NCBI GenBank assembly: GCA_021018995.1
Contig: CM037587.1
Span: forward strand, 61,788,104-61,852,103
DNA from: Chloranthus sessilifolius
Taxonomy: Eukaryota; Streptophyta; Magnoliopsida; Chloranthales; Chloranthaceae
Reading direction: 5' to 3'
Length of the DNA stretch: 64,000 bases
Positions 22,991-34,143 of the stretch are shown here, piece after piece (position 1 is the stretch's first letter; each line of letters starts with the position of its first letter). Below the pieces are notes generated by a model. It was not told where the DNA came from and did no database searches. It saw only the letters and a list, made by a program, of their open reading frames with translations. The position numbers were made by a program, and so were the translations under genes.

Positions 22991-23659
22991 AGTTTCATAA
23001 TTAAAAAAAAAAAAAAAAGTGTTTCGCCTCTCCTGCCAAGTATCTCCGTCCCCTAGTACTGATCCGTTTGAGGTGAGCTTCAAATCGAAAAGCTTCGCCT
23101 GAAATCAAAAGGAGAACGTAATTAAATATTTATGATATTAAGCAATTAAATTGAGATATTGATGACTTCTCACTACAAAAAAAAGGACCTACGCCGACTG
23201 CTGTGATTAGGAGGAACAAAGCCTTCATGATTAGGTGGTCTGAAATGAATAAGATTTTAAGGAGAGTTTCAGTTGAGAAAATCACAGTTTGCTGGTACAA
23301 TATTCATGTGTTAAGTCCTTAGTTCTGATGTTGGTATCCACCTATCTAGCCTATTTGCTGTCAGGAGGTATTTCTGGGCTACCATTTTTGTACTGCTCTT
23401 GTGTGTCAACTTACTATTTATTTTTCTGACAATTGGGTCAGTTGGTAGGTCTGCTAACCTGCTTAGGCCTTATCTATTATGTACTTATCTCCTTTCGATT
23501 AATAAATTTTAATTTATCAATTAGTAATAATAATACTAATACATAATAATAAAAAAAACCTATACGAATTGCCAAATTGTAATCATTTAAACCCCTGTAA
23601 AATCAAAGCAAGGCGACATCTTGCGCAGGGAAAAAAAGTTAAGCAAGTAAGAAACATAC
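22991..23659. other. CACTA-2 interior without recognised gene
   Basis: AT-rich sequence. It includes a lone CACTA-3-type terminus at 23171 (separate entry) and runs into the ARL8 pieces. No exon identified. Confidence 0.45.
23171..23200 (+). mobile_element. Orphan CACTA-3-type terminus
   Basis: cactacaaaa followed by aaaaggacctacgccgact resembles the CACTA-3 right terminus (CACTACAAATAAAGG then cctacgccgac). No matching opposite end was found nearby, so it is either a truncated third element or an end moved with other captured DNA. Confidence 0.6.
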
Positions 23660-24158
23660 ACAATGGCAGAGACTGCACGACAATAACGCTCCCACATGCT
23701 CCGAAATCTGGGTTGAGACCTCCAAGATCCCACAACTTTATTGTAACATTTCCTTTAGTTACCTTACGCATATTGAATCCAACCTGTAGAACACATTACA
23801 TGCAAAAGCAATGCATCTTACCATTAAACATCATAATAGCTTGCAATCCTAACATTTCACAGAAAGATATAAGACTTTCTGCAACTAGGATGCCATCTGA
23901 TTTACGGGTATACAATAAGACTAAATCTGCATTCCTTTGGCATGACAAGATTACTCACAGTGGGAATCATGTCTTCACTATATCCACCAGTCTACAAAGG
24001 AGATCCAAAAACCAGTGTCATAGCATGTTTCATAAAGAATATAGCTGCTAATTTGAAGATATAATGATTTTTTACTTACTGCAACGACATTTACAAGTGA
24101 AGTTTTTCTGGCATTCTGAAGCCCTATCAAAGAGAGCTCCATTTCTTATTTGAAGAGG
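23660..24158 (-). pseudogene. ARL8: ARL8 small GTPase, three exon fragments
   Basis: ARL8 is an Arf-like GTPase of the endolysosomal/vacuolar system. On the minus strand exon 24080-24158 reads SLFK-stop-EMELSLIGLQNARKTSLVN, exon 23959-23991 reads TGGYSEDMIPT, and exon 23660-23783 starts [20 protein letters not shown] with a one-base shift after GG that restores a frame with [17 protein letters not shown]. All three have canonical donors (gtaagt, gtgagt, gtatgt on the minus strand) and acceptors. Defects: CAA to TAA before EMELS, Gly to Arg in the P-loop (NARKT for NAGKT), and the frameshift. Later exons are absent. Introns are retained, so this was captured as genomic DNA. Confidence 0.88.
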
Positions 24159-24709
24159 CTGAAATTGAGAGGAAAAAGCAAGTCATTCCATTTACTGATA
24201 AAAATCAGTTTCATGCCACAGGCTGAAATTACAGCAGCATGATATAGAAAATAATGGAAAGTTTTTATAAAATTCATTTATATTATATATGTCCTGCTGT
24301 GTTGGTTTGAACCTAAAAATTGTGGCTTTTTTAAGCTTATTATAAAACCTTCTACTAATTGTGTATTACACACGAAATATAAATTTTAAAAAGCTTCCAC
24401 TAATTCTGGATGGTATGGGTTGAAACATGCGTGTCTCTCGTGAAACTTAGATCGGTAATTTAACATTCTATTTCTTTAGAAAATTCATATTCTCAAATCA
24501 AAATCCAGTCTTTCCTATAAACTGATAAAATAAATATCAAGAATCAACAGAGCACGACCATCCCTATGACTATAATTTCTACGTATTACACTCTATCCAC
24601 AACAATGATTTTTAATTTTTGACACTAAATTGGGTTATATATTTTCTTTATTAGAATTCACAAATCCGTGATAACTACTTTGTAAGCGCTTAACATTAGA
24701 GACTCATAC
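24159..24709. other. Non-coding interval between ARL8 and SHPRH pieces
   Basis: AT-rich, no exon recognised; could be flanking intron of either captured gene. Confidence 0.4.
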
Positions 24710-24911
24710 CTCGTAGGGATCTCTCATAACTTCAACCCACTACCTATGGACATCAAAAGGGCTAGCGCCAAGGAACCGCTAAAGTCCATACATGTCATCA
24801 ACCCTACGCTGTATAGGGGTTCCTGCGATGCACCAACGATATTAAGCACGTAATCGCAATGTCATTTCTGTCGCAGCAGTCGTATTACTCTCCACCATTT
24901 GAGCTTCAACT
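24710..24911 (-). pseudogene. SHPRH: SHPRH-type SNF2 helicase/E3 ubiquitin ligase exon fragment
   Basis: SHPRH proteins combine a SNF2 ATPase with a RING domain and act in DNA-damage tolerance. The minus frame reads EAQMVESNTTAATEM, RWCIAGTPIQRRVDDMYG and FLGASPFDVHR with VEVMRDPYE, covering the region after helicase motif II to the motif III area (family TGTPIQ; here AGTPIQ). Three in-frame stops interrupt it at positions normally Gln, Leu and Trp. The donor gtatga follows PYE. The acceptor side is approximate. A single decayed exon. Confidence 0.8.
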
Positions 24912-25627
24912 AAACAAACACGCCACCAAATTATTCTTGTAAGCAGAGTTGGAACAACTGGATACCTACATGAATTGGCCATTCTTAAAGTGAACATTCG
25001 TCTAGCAATTTTTTAGAAATTTCACTTCTAAGAACTACAAAATCTGCAAAAGGGCCTAAAAACAATTTCAAACTCAAGAAAGGTCCACAATGTGCCAACA
25101 TATGTGTGTGGCATTAACTCAAATAAAAAAGCTTCAAATCAAAAAGTTTCGCCTGAAATCAAAAGGAGAATATCATTAAAGTCTAAGTCATGGTGCATTA
25201 ACTCATGCAATTCATTTTCTTAAAATCTGAAAAATATAAGTGACAAACTGAGCTAATAAGAACCTAACATGCTGCTAGATATGAACTCCAATAATGATGT
25301 AGAAAGAAAAAAAAAATGCATTCATTGAATTCGAGACACATGTAGACATGCTAACTACATGACACAACATATGATGTATTGTTGATGCATCAGGCACCCT
25401 AATAAAAATTGGATCTTGAGATATGAAATCCACCTCACCTTATTCAAAATTATAATTGACAAACAAAACAAATAGTAAGATCCAAAATTACCTTCTCACT
25501 GACACTTTTTATCTTATTATCCAACACCAACATATTCTGACTATCTTCATCTGCGTTCAATAAATTTCCATCAGTAAAAACCAACCAAAATTAGCTTTAA
25601 TATATCAGACAAAAAAAATATACTTAC
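24912..25627. other. Non-coding interval upstream of the SHPRH piece
   Basis: No exon recognised. A stretch aagcttcaaatcaaaaagtttcgcctgaaatc (25127-25160, cited in part) repeats a phrase at 23078-23110, indicating duplicated non-coding sequence in CACTA-2. Confidence 0.4.
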
Positions 25628-25702
25628 TAACTCCTTTACTAAAATCAGCTTTGAGTCAAGGGTTGCTTGAATGGATTCAATAACGGTCCCAATCTGGTTA
25701 AC
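25628..25702 (-). pseudogene. Unnamed 25-codon exon with splice borders
   Basis: On the minus strand a 75-bp open exon (VNQIGTVIESIQATLDSK then LILVKEL) lies between an acceptor ttttgcag and a donor gtaagt. The clean splice borders suggest a captured exon. I cannot assign the parent gene. It shares the minus orientation of all other CACTA-2 pieces. Confidence 0.45.
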
Positions 25703-26230
25703 CTGCAAAAGAATAGCCATATAGGAGTTCGAAAGAGCTTAAATTCAATGCACTAATATGCAAAAACCAGAAATTATAACTAACTCATCAGCTGAAATAT
25801 CGGATACGTGGCAATAGAGAAATGAAGAGACTTGCCTTTAATAGCAAGCCTTCTTCTTAATTGCCTCAGCAATCCTCTTGATTAATTAAGAGAGGTTAGT
25901 GTTCACATTTGACATTCCCAAGAAAATTAGTATTTTTTAGTCCCTACAACTCACCACTGGCATCATAAGGCACTATCAAATTTATTACTAATAGTCTTTT
26001 AGCCATTTCATTCTATCAAAATTGACTTTCATGGATTTTAGGAGCTTTGACATAGGAAAACTCAGCTTTTGACAGGATCCGGGCGTACTATTATAATTTC
26101 AACTTGCAAAGCTAGAGATGCTTACCTTAGATTCTTTGTTAACTTGGAAGTTTTTCCTTTCCCTGTACCTTGTTTCATCTATGTAGATTGCAGGTGTTTT
26201 AATTGTTCCTCTCTCTCTCTCTCTCTCTCT

Positions 26231-26283
<53 letters not shown>

Positions 26284-26521
26284 GCCGGGGGATATGCATC
26301 CAAGCGTAGAGATATCTCTACGTCAATTGATATGAGCGCGGCACGTAGCGTCCTTTTTGTGAAGTGATGGGTGGCATGGGGCCCACTTTACTAACTAGGG
26401 TTACACTTTTAAAAGTTAAATACCCTTCCAACTGTCATTCTTGACTTGGGCTAATATAAATTAATTAAGGTGCAATCACACAAAGCATGTGCAAGAATAA
26501 ATTTTGGTTAATTCGGTGCAA
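25703..26521. other. Non-coding interval with (CT)n and (TA)n tracts
   Basis: No exon recognised. A (CT)n tract at 26209-26232 passes directly into (TA)n at 26233-26280; translations of these runs are meaningless. Confidence 0.6.
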
Positions 26522-26763
26522 TCACTTAGAATGCGTGTGCAAGTAACGGCTCCCTATGCTATATAATTTTCGAATTTCTATAGGGTAACCAACCAGTTCC
26601 CAACCATCAAATTGAAAATCGGTCACTGATTTGGGACACATGTCACTTAGAATGCGTGTGCAAGTAACGGCTCCCTATGCTATATAATTTTCGAATTTCT
26701 ATAGGGTAACCAACCAGTTCCCAACCATCAAATTGAAAATCGGTCACTAATTTGGGACACATG
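26522..26763 (+). repeat. 121-bp perfect-looking tandem duplication
   Basis: Units 26522-26642 and 26643-26763 both begin tcacttagaatgcgtgtgca and differ by eye at a single position (cactga versus cactaa). It lies on the left arm of the foldback element that follows. Confidence 0.9.
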
Positions 26764-27105
26764 TCACTATGTTTCATCAAGTGTTCCATGTGATGCGAAG
26801 GACCTGAGACAGAGATCTAGTGGGTTGAAGATCGCATCGAAAAAATATCCCCATCACGTGATTCAAACGGTCCTTTAAAATGAGCAGCTACCATGTATAT
26901 ATCAAAAATCAGCTTTAGACATTCATTTTAAAGGCATTTGACTGCTTTGAATCACACGATAGAAATGGTTTTTTTAATCAATATTGGATACCACATCTCT
27001 TAAGATCGTGGTCTTCGCATCACATGGCACAATGGATGAAAAATAGTGCCACGTATCTAAAACACTGATCTGTTCTCAGTCTAGATTGGAAACGGGTTGG
27101 TTACC
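26704..27105. mobile_element. Foldback MITE with ggtaaccaacc ends
   Basis: gggtaaccaaccagttcc at 26704 is an imperfect inverted match to aacgggttggttacc ending at 27105, and both arms carry the word catgtgatgcgaag or its inverse. The left arm is doubled by the 121-bp duplication, so the true left end may be at 26583. Confidence 0.65.
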
Positions 27106-27152
27106 ATGTATGAGCTTATAGTATTAGACTTGAACAGATCAAGTTTTCTTAC

Positions 27153-27259
27153 GTTAAGTAGCCTCACAGCAGTGTCTGCACCAATTACAAAATTACTGCC
27201 AGGAAAAAGTTCTGCTTTCTTGTAAAAATATGGTTGGTTGGATATAATTACTGTCTTTC
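27153..27259 (-). pseudogene. Cytidylyltransferase-like (nucleotidylyltransferase superfamily) exon fragment
   Basis: The minus frame GKTVIISNQPYFYKKAELF followed by FVIGADTAVRLLN resembles plant proteins of the CTP-transferase-like/CinA-related family, whose signature is the FVIGADT strand of the Rossmann-like nucleotidyl-transfer fold. It is bounded by acceptor ttctattgcag and donor gtaaga and has no internal stop. A single exon is present; the product would be non-functional alone. Confidence 0.6.
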
Positions 27260-27939
27260 CTGCAATAGAAAAGTAAGGAGCATTAAAAGGACACGTATAA
27301 TTATCAAGCCAACTATTTTCCTTCAATGAAATATCTTAATTCACAAACACCAATAGCAGTTATCAATCACAAGATTCATAACCAACTTGCTCAAAGGAAT
27401 CCCATTGATCCTTTCAAACTATTAAAAAAATTAGAAACAGAGATGCAAAAGTTCGCAGCCACACCCTTTGTAACGCTTGTTTAAAAATAAATAAATAAAT
27501 AAAATGCACATCCATGAATGAAAATTTTGGTATTGTCCATTAAAAAAAAAGTCTTGTGTTGGGGCCTTTAGATTTCTTAGTTCTTTAGCTATGTGGCCCC
27601 TAAACATGGCATCTGGGATATATTTCTCCATTGCTGGTCTGTCATAACATGGGTATACTTTATTTGCTATAATAGGTTAGGTTAGGTTAGGAATTGTAGT
27701 TCTTATGTAGGGGACTGTAACTAAAGGAAAAACAAAGGAGACAAGGTCCCCCATAGTGCGGCTATATAAAGATATATGTTCCTGTGCAGCCTGGGAAGCT
27801 GCAACTGAGCCATTTGGGTGCACAGGTGGAGCCAAGTAGGGGCTTTGAGGGTGGAGCTTGCCCCTCAACTTTTGGAAACATCTGTACTAGGCCAGAATTA
27901 GGCCAAGTCATGCTATAGCCCGGGCAACTCGGTTAAAAC
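27260..27939. other. Non-coding interval
   Basis: No exon recognised. Contains four ttagg words at 27671-27692 and short A and T runs; nothing else structured. Confidence 0.45.
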
Positions 27940-29956
27940 ACAGTTGCCCCCTTTTAGCCTTGAGTTAGTATTAGGTACCTGACCCGACTGCAACTACTCT
28001 TGGTACTCAGGTCACTTTTAAGGATCTATGCCATGTGGAATAATCATGTGTTCCATGTGATTTGACACCCATGATATCAAGAGTGTTTACATTTACAACC
28101 CAATTCTTCTTTCTAAACCCTTCTCAATTTCAACTATTGATTACCTTAAATTAGACGATGGGGATCGGTTTTTAGCTCAATCATCAACCGATTAGGCTAA
28201 AATGAACATGATCATGGGCATGAGGTAGAGTCAGGTTTGGAGTGGGAAAAATCGGGTCATGTCGCGAGTCAACCCGATCCGACCAGATAATTTATATACC
28301 AAAAAAATATGAACACTGAGTTGGATCAGGTTTTCAGGTTGGGGTGTTGTGGTCGGCTCGAGTCGAGCATATGCCGTTTTTCCAATGGGCAGCCAAAATT
28401 TTCGCTCAACCCTACCTGACCTATTGATAGTTCTGTGTGGACATAAGCATAAATCTCACTCCCTAATCTAATTGAACTCAACAAACTCAACATATTTATA
28501 TATATATATATACACACACACACTAGTAAGAGGTATGCGCGGTACCCAGTTTCTAGAAAGTTAACACTGTTTTAAGAGTGTTGGCATTAGGTATCCGACC
28601 ACACTTAGATCAACCTTCTGCCCAAATGGCCAAGCATGGGGTGGTATCCAAGTTTTATGAGTGCAAGAAGACTTTAGTTTGACATTGAGTAAGAGATGAG
28701 AGTGATTTGGGCAGTTGATGCAAATGAGCTTCTGATTGAATATATAATTGGTAAAAGCAGTTGAAGCAATATTGACTTATATCTTGATTAGGTATAGGCT
28801 CATTATTGTATATAACAAGTCTTAAATAATAATAATTAGCTATTTAAAGGTTCAAAAGAAGAGAAGAGAAACGATTTGAAGGCATGGATCAATTTACCAA
28901 ATTCCACTTACATAATACAATATTGACTTCTCTGTACAGCTGCTCTGTGTTTAGCTGATATATCTAATCTATATAGAAATGTGTATAGCTGCTATGTGTT
29001 CAGCTACACTATTAATTGTTCATGTGTTGTGATCCAATGTGTGCAGTTGATATTATCATGGACGTATGCTTTGGATACCGTGAACGAGGATACTTGATAA
29101 AAGATTTCCCAAAACGAAAAACAATTATGAGTATAAAGACCTCTGCTGCTGTAAGCTGACATCTACACTTGGCGATTCAAATTTGGAAAAAATTTTGATG
29201 CTATGGACGTGGTTTTTTTAAATGACACGATGGAATTGATACCTCTGAAGAATCTCAACCTTTTTTGAATCAATTGCAGCAAGTACTTCTTCTGCAGTAA
29301 TGGGCATGAAAAACAGTATTAGTAGTTACACTCCAATATGCAACATTACTTGTATGAGTAAATTAATAATATCATATACACAAAATCACTAAAATTATCT
29401 TTTGTTATCAGTGTATGATATCCAACAATAGATAGCAGGCAATCAGAACAACCAAGTAAACCAGGGTATGCATTAATAAATAATTGACATTGCCTAGAGG
29501 ACATTTACCAAGAGGCAAGCTAAAACTTACAGTCCGCAAATAGAAACATATGGGATCAACACATGGTTGCCTCCTTTTGCTGAAAACCACAGTTGGACAC
29601 TAATGCAAGGGATTGGGCCTATAGCCCAATGGAAGGTGTTGACAATATTACAACCTCTAGGTTCCAGGTTTCATCTCAGCTTACCTAAAAAAAATGATTT
29701 TTGAGATCATGGGCGTCAAATCACACGGAACACATGATGGTTCCATTTTGGATGGTGTTTGACTTCATGGACTCGAACGATGGAGATCATTTTTTGTTTC
29801 ATCTTTTACAAAATAAATCTTGAGAACCTGGGGGTCAAATCACATGGAACACATGATGGTTCCACATGGCATACATCTCATAAAGTGACCCAAGTACCAA
29901 GAGCATCACCACTTGAATAAAGTACCTAATACTCAAGTTTAAAAGGGGCAAGTGCC
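27940..29956. mobile_element. Long inverted-repeat element, 2.0 kb
   Basis: About 130 bp at 27940-28080 (gttgcccccttttagcc ... ccatgtgatttgac) are the imperfect reverse complement of 29825-29956 (gtcaaatcacatgg ... aaaaggggcaagtgcc). A second, shorter related block lies at 29705-29790. The interior has no transposase motif. Likely a non-autonomous TIR element or two related foldback ends. No target duplication resolved. Confidence 0.55.
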
Positions 29957-30569
29957 TATAACAAAGTAGCTTGTACTATTTTATGGCTAGGCCTTGTAGA
30001 CCCATTAATCATATATATAAGCAATGAGGGAAAGGGAAAGGGTCCTCTGAACTCAAGTTAAGTTAACCTAACGGGCCTGAAACGGATTCACATACAGTCA
30101 GAAAAAGCATGCACCTATTCAGAGGCCTTGCTCGAATTGATCTATAAGGGATCGACATAATAATTGAGCTATTATTTAGGCTACTGGCGATCTGTGATGA
30201 GTCGTGAACAAGGGCACATCAAAGAACTCCCCGAAGCGAACAAGGCGCAAGCACATTTTGCCAACATGCTAATGAGTGGACTATTGTTAGCACATTTTTC
30301 TAAGTCAACTGAGAACCAAGTTTCAATGCATATCTCTTGGTCCGTGCCCTAGCTCATTAAGTACATATGATAGCATATAAGAAAGTTTTAAAAATAAGAA
30401 GTGAACTAGCCTATACTTGCTTAGAAGTGATCTTTAGGACAAAGTTAGCAGTTAATAAGTTTAAGGAATTGGTTACTGGAAACATAACTATTTGCAAGTA
30501 AAATGGGCTTAGTATCTCTAGATAAAATGAATTGATAAATAGTCAGTTTTGTTAACAATTATTTTAAAA

Positions 30570-30888
30570 GGTAGCTCTATTTGCACATACAGAATCTCTA
30601 AGGGAACCAACGCCGAAATCCACTGACTGCTTTGAATCAGACGATGGAGAATCATCCCAATATTCCACACAATGGATCTTAAGACTATGGCATATGCGAG
30701 AACCACATTTAATCACTTTTTGGGATGTGTGCCACATGGAATCAAAATCTGACCGTCTAACGGTGCACCCATGGTCAGATCCATTGGAAGATTAGGACGA
30801 AAAATGATCTCATCGTCTCATTCAAAGCAGCCACTGGTTTTCGGCATTGATGCCCTTAGAGATTTGCTAGTTGCAAATAGAGCTACCC
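30570..30888. mobile_element. Mutator-like MITE
   Basis: The ends ggtagctctatttgca and tgcaaatagagctacc are exact inverted repeats extended imperfectly inward. The flanks attttaaaa (30561-30569) and tttttaaaa (30889-30897) agree at 8 of 9 positions, suggesting a 9-bp target duplication. Confidence 0.7.
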
Positions 30889-30979
30889 TTTTTAAAAATG
30901 AATTCAAATTTTGCACCTTATTGATCATTTCAAAGAATAAAGAGTGATAAAATGTTACCTTTACGGTTCAAAACTTTCC

Positions 30980-31750
30980 TCATCCCTCTTCCTCTAAAAG
31001 TGCTCTTGATCTATTGAAGAAATACCCTACAGACCTCAGATGATCTGTTAACTGGTCGAGTGTTGAGTAAATATCGCCTGAAACTCTGTGTCTCTTGTCT
31101 TCAACTATAAATTCATGAACGTTACCATCAATTTCTATCAAACTAAGTGCTCTACCCTTCTTAATACCTCTCTCTTTCATTAACTTCCTAACCTTCTTGA
31201 CGTCTTCCCACCTATGACCCTCACAATATATGTTTGAGATAAGAACATAAAGCCCTCCACCATATGGCTCCAACTCTAGTAATTGTTTCAATACTTGCTT
31301 GCCAATCTCCACATTTCCATGAATCCTACAAGCCCCAAGCAAAGTGCCCCATACAACAACATCGGGCTTCATCGGCATGAATCTTATTAGCTTGATTGCG
31401 TCCTCTAGAAACCCGCCTCGGCCCAAAAGATCAACCATGCAAGCATAGTATTCGATTTCATGTTTAACCCCATGAACCAGACTCATGGTATTAAAGTAAG
31501 AAGCTCCAATATCCAAGAGCCCGCCGTAACTACAAGCACTTAGCAAACCAACAAAGGTGATGGCATCGGGTTCAAAACCTTCATCTTGCATACTTGTGAA
31601 GACGTCGATTGCATCAGGAGCACAGCCATGGATCGCTAAGCCTCCAATCATCACATTCCACGACAACACATTCTTCTCAGCCATCTGGCTAAAGAGATTC
31701 AAGGCAATATCTATAGGACCACACTTTGCATACATATCGATAAGACAATT
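30980..31750 (-). pseudogene. PLS-type pentatricopeptide repeat protein, C-terminal fragment
   Basis: PPR proteins bind organellar RNA and direct its editing or processing. The open frame (251 codons from an internal Met) begins in a repeat with MYAKCGPIDIALNLF, continues through PPR/L/S motifs (VLSWNVMIGGLAIHG, PDAITFVGLLSACSYGGLLD, YACMVDLLGRGGFLEDA), then an E/E+ type extension (DVVVWGTLLGACRIHGNVE ... YVLISNIYCEGHRWEDVKKV) and stops naturally after LLEEEG. No DYW domain. Similarity starts at about 31750 (CLIDMYAKCG), where unrelated sequence joins, so the 5' half of this normally intron-poor gene is missing. It is the longest intact cellular frame in the window and lies in sense to the promoter-like end of CACTA-2. 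Confidence 0.88.
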
Positions 31751-32786
31751 ATATAGTGTAATTCAACATAATGTTGAATTATGCCATGTGGTAATTCAAT
31801 CATCTGATGGGCATAATGTTAAATTATCTTAAACCATCAATGGTTGAAGATGTGGTTGATATCAATGATTGAAGATGTGGTTGATCAGTACAACTATAAA
31901 ACCATTTTGAGGCTATTACATTAAGTTAATAAATGAGACTCATCACCAATAGTAGGAACTTATAGGGTTGCATTGGTGCAGCAAGGAAGAGTCATTCCTT
32001 AACGTGGGGAGTGAAGAAAAATAAAGAGTTTACATTCTAATGGCGTTGGGCTGCATGCAAAGTTATTTGAAACAGTGGAGTAGATTTTGTCTATATAAGA
32101 ACTTATGACCAACAGAATAGATATTTCAGCAAAACAACAAAAACAATCAAAGTTCACTCTAGGGCCATTTAACTAAAGAGTCTTACCTGATCAAAGTAAC
32201 AAATTTAGAACATGATATTTTAAATCCTGCACTAGCTAGGGTATACCTTATCGGTCTATATCAGCCGATACTGATATCATATGGGCTGATATAGCTGATA
32301 TTTATTGTTTTGATGCTGAAAATGCCCTTTAGTTAATATCGATTTAATTTTTTCTCAATTAAAATGATGTTAAAAAAAAATTAAAGGCTTAAAATATCGT
32401 CCGAGACAGCCGATCCGATATGGATCAGCCTAACTTTTGGATAAGAGGCTTGCATACCTCCTTCCAAATTATAAGACTAAGAGTTTTTTTCAGAGGCCAA
32501 AAGACTTGGTAACCATTGAAGACCGATTTGTTCCAGTACCTCGTTTCATTATGGAAATTAGAAAGATAACGACACAAAATGATGATGATTTTACGATAAT
32601 CAGATTGAAAATGAAGCAATCAACTAAAATATATTACTGAAATTCAATAAAAATTACTAAAGGAAACAATGACCTGTTCGAGATGGCCGATCTCCATAGC
32701 TTTCCCCAAGGAAACCAATATAAAATTCATGAATCTTCTCACAAGCCTTTCGGAGATCAATTTTGATACATAATCTTTTGTCACAC
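31751..32786. other. Non-coding interval with short repeats
   Basis: Contains a small direct repeat around tgaagatgtggttgat (31846-31885) and a 32240-32420 block rich in cagccgata/gatatcg palindromic words. No exon recognised. Confidence 0.45.
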
Positions 32787-34080
32787 TCAAATGTATGTGG
32801 AATTTACGGGCACAAATAATATATTTTCTGCAATTCTTCTACTCATTATAAAAGCTGATTGATGAAGACTAATCAGGTTGTAGATAGGGGGCTTTTGAAG
32901 ATCTTTGTGATCATTTTGTATAAGAAATTGCAAAGTGCAAAGGGCCTCAGCTTGTTCAAAGAGTTTGATTTGTCTTCTCTCATACAAGAGCTAGGTAGGA
33001 AGGTAGAATTCACTGAAGATCCCTACTTCTATTTTCTCAAAATTTCAAATCCAATATCGAAAGTTTCTGAAGGGGACTGGAGCAAACTACGATGAGACAG
33101 AAGATAAGTTTTAATGGCCGAGAAAAGATCATCTCCTATGCGGTGCCAAAATGCTTTGGAAATGTCAGCAGGATATCCCATAACAACTCCTTCATCCTTA
33201 TTGCCCGATCTAGTGACGTAGATATCGCCATCTTTACTGGGCTTTTACTTGCTAGGAATGGAATCCAACAGCTGGGATTGAATATCATTCAAAACCTACT
33301 GAAAATAGTGAATTTGATGTCATGAAGGTTAGATAAGATTTCCCTGGTATCGAGCCTAAGTTATTGAATAGAATTCCGAGCATTGAGAAACCACAAAAGC
33401 ATGGAAAACTTGGTAATTTTGATCCTCATTATCGAATGACTGGAGACTTGATGTTCCAAAATCGCAACATTTTCATTAAGGGCGTCATCTTGGATCTCAA
33501 TATAAAAGACCTCCTTCTCAGAATCAATTTGAAGTCCAAGACCCAAACCAAACATTTTTTTTCATTTCATGCCTTGAGATTTCTCGAAACAGAAATGTTG
33601 CAGGTATTCCTGATCTCCTCTTCAAAGCTTTCCTGATTGATCTGAGCATTAAAGTACCTCCCACTTTCTAAGAACGATATATGGTGCAATTGAAATCACC
33701 CATAACAAGCCACAGCTCATTAATCGCACCATTCATTTGTACACGCTGGTTAAACAAAGGCCTTTCAGAAGCCACGTTAGAGTCATACGCAAAGGTGCAT
33801 TGAAATCGAAAGTTACCCAATTCATAATCTTCATAGATCTTTTGGACAGAGAATTGTTCAGCATTCCAAATAGCCCAAATTCAGTCATAATTACAGAAAG
33901 CCAAGTTTGCCACCAGCTCCCGGCCCCTGTTAATTTGTGTCATCTGTTTTTTTCTGTTGCTTGCTCTCTGACCTTAGACTCAATGATACAGAAGATATTA
34001 AGTTTATGCTTCTGAATGAACTTCTTAATCTCCATACTAAATCTATCAATTCCTCATAGGCTCAGGGGCCTATGATTTTG
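32787..34080 (-). mobile_element. L1-type LINE fragment (endonuclease region)
   Basis: On the minus strand, scattered frames match the ORF2 endonuclease of plant L1 elements: FIQKHKLNIFCIIESKVRE near 33960-34015, a GPGAGWQTWLS-like phrase near 33910, and ELWLVMGDFN-type motif (codons MGDFN at 33689-33703). The region to about 32790 keeps LINE-like character. The reading frame is broken many times, and reverse transcriptase and a poly(A) tail are not visible. A dead, truncated copy. Confidence 0.7.
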
Positions 34081-34143
34081 GACCCCTTTCTATTGAAGCC
34101 TGAAGCCTGGCCAAACTATAGTTTACAAACACATATCTTTTAT

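Noticed and set aside
23569..24051. 160-codon plus-strand frame
   Set aside because: Antisense to the spliced ARL8 pieces, which have motifs and splice borders on the minus strand.
26209..26299. Frames of Ser-Leu and Ile-Tyr repeats
   Set aside because: Translations of (CT)n and (TA)n microsatellites.
27671..27692. Telomere-like ttaggttaggttagg
   Set aside because: Only about four units, in the insect-type form, in the middle of transposon cargo; no evidence of a telomeric origin.
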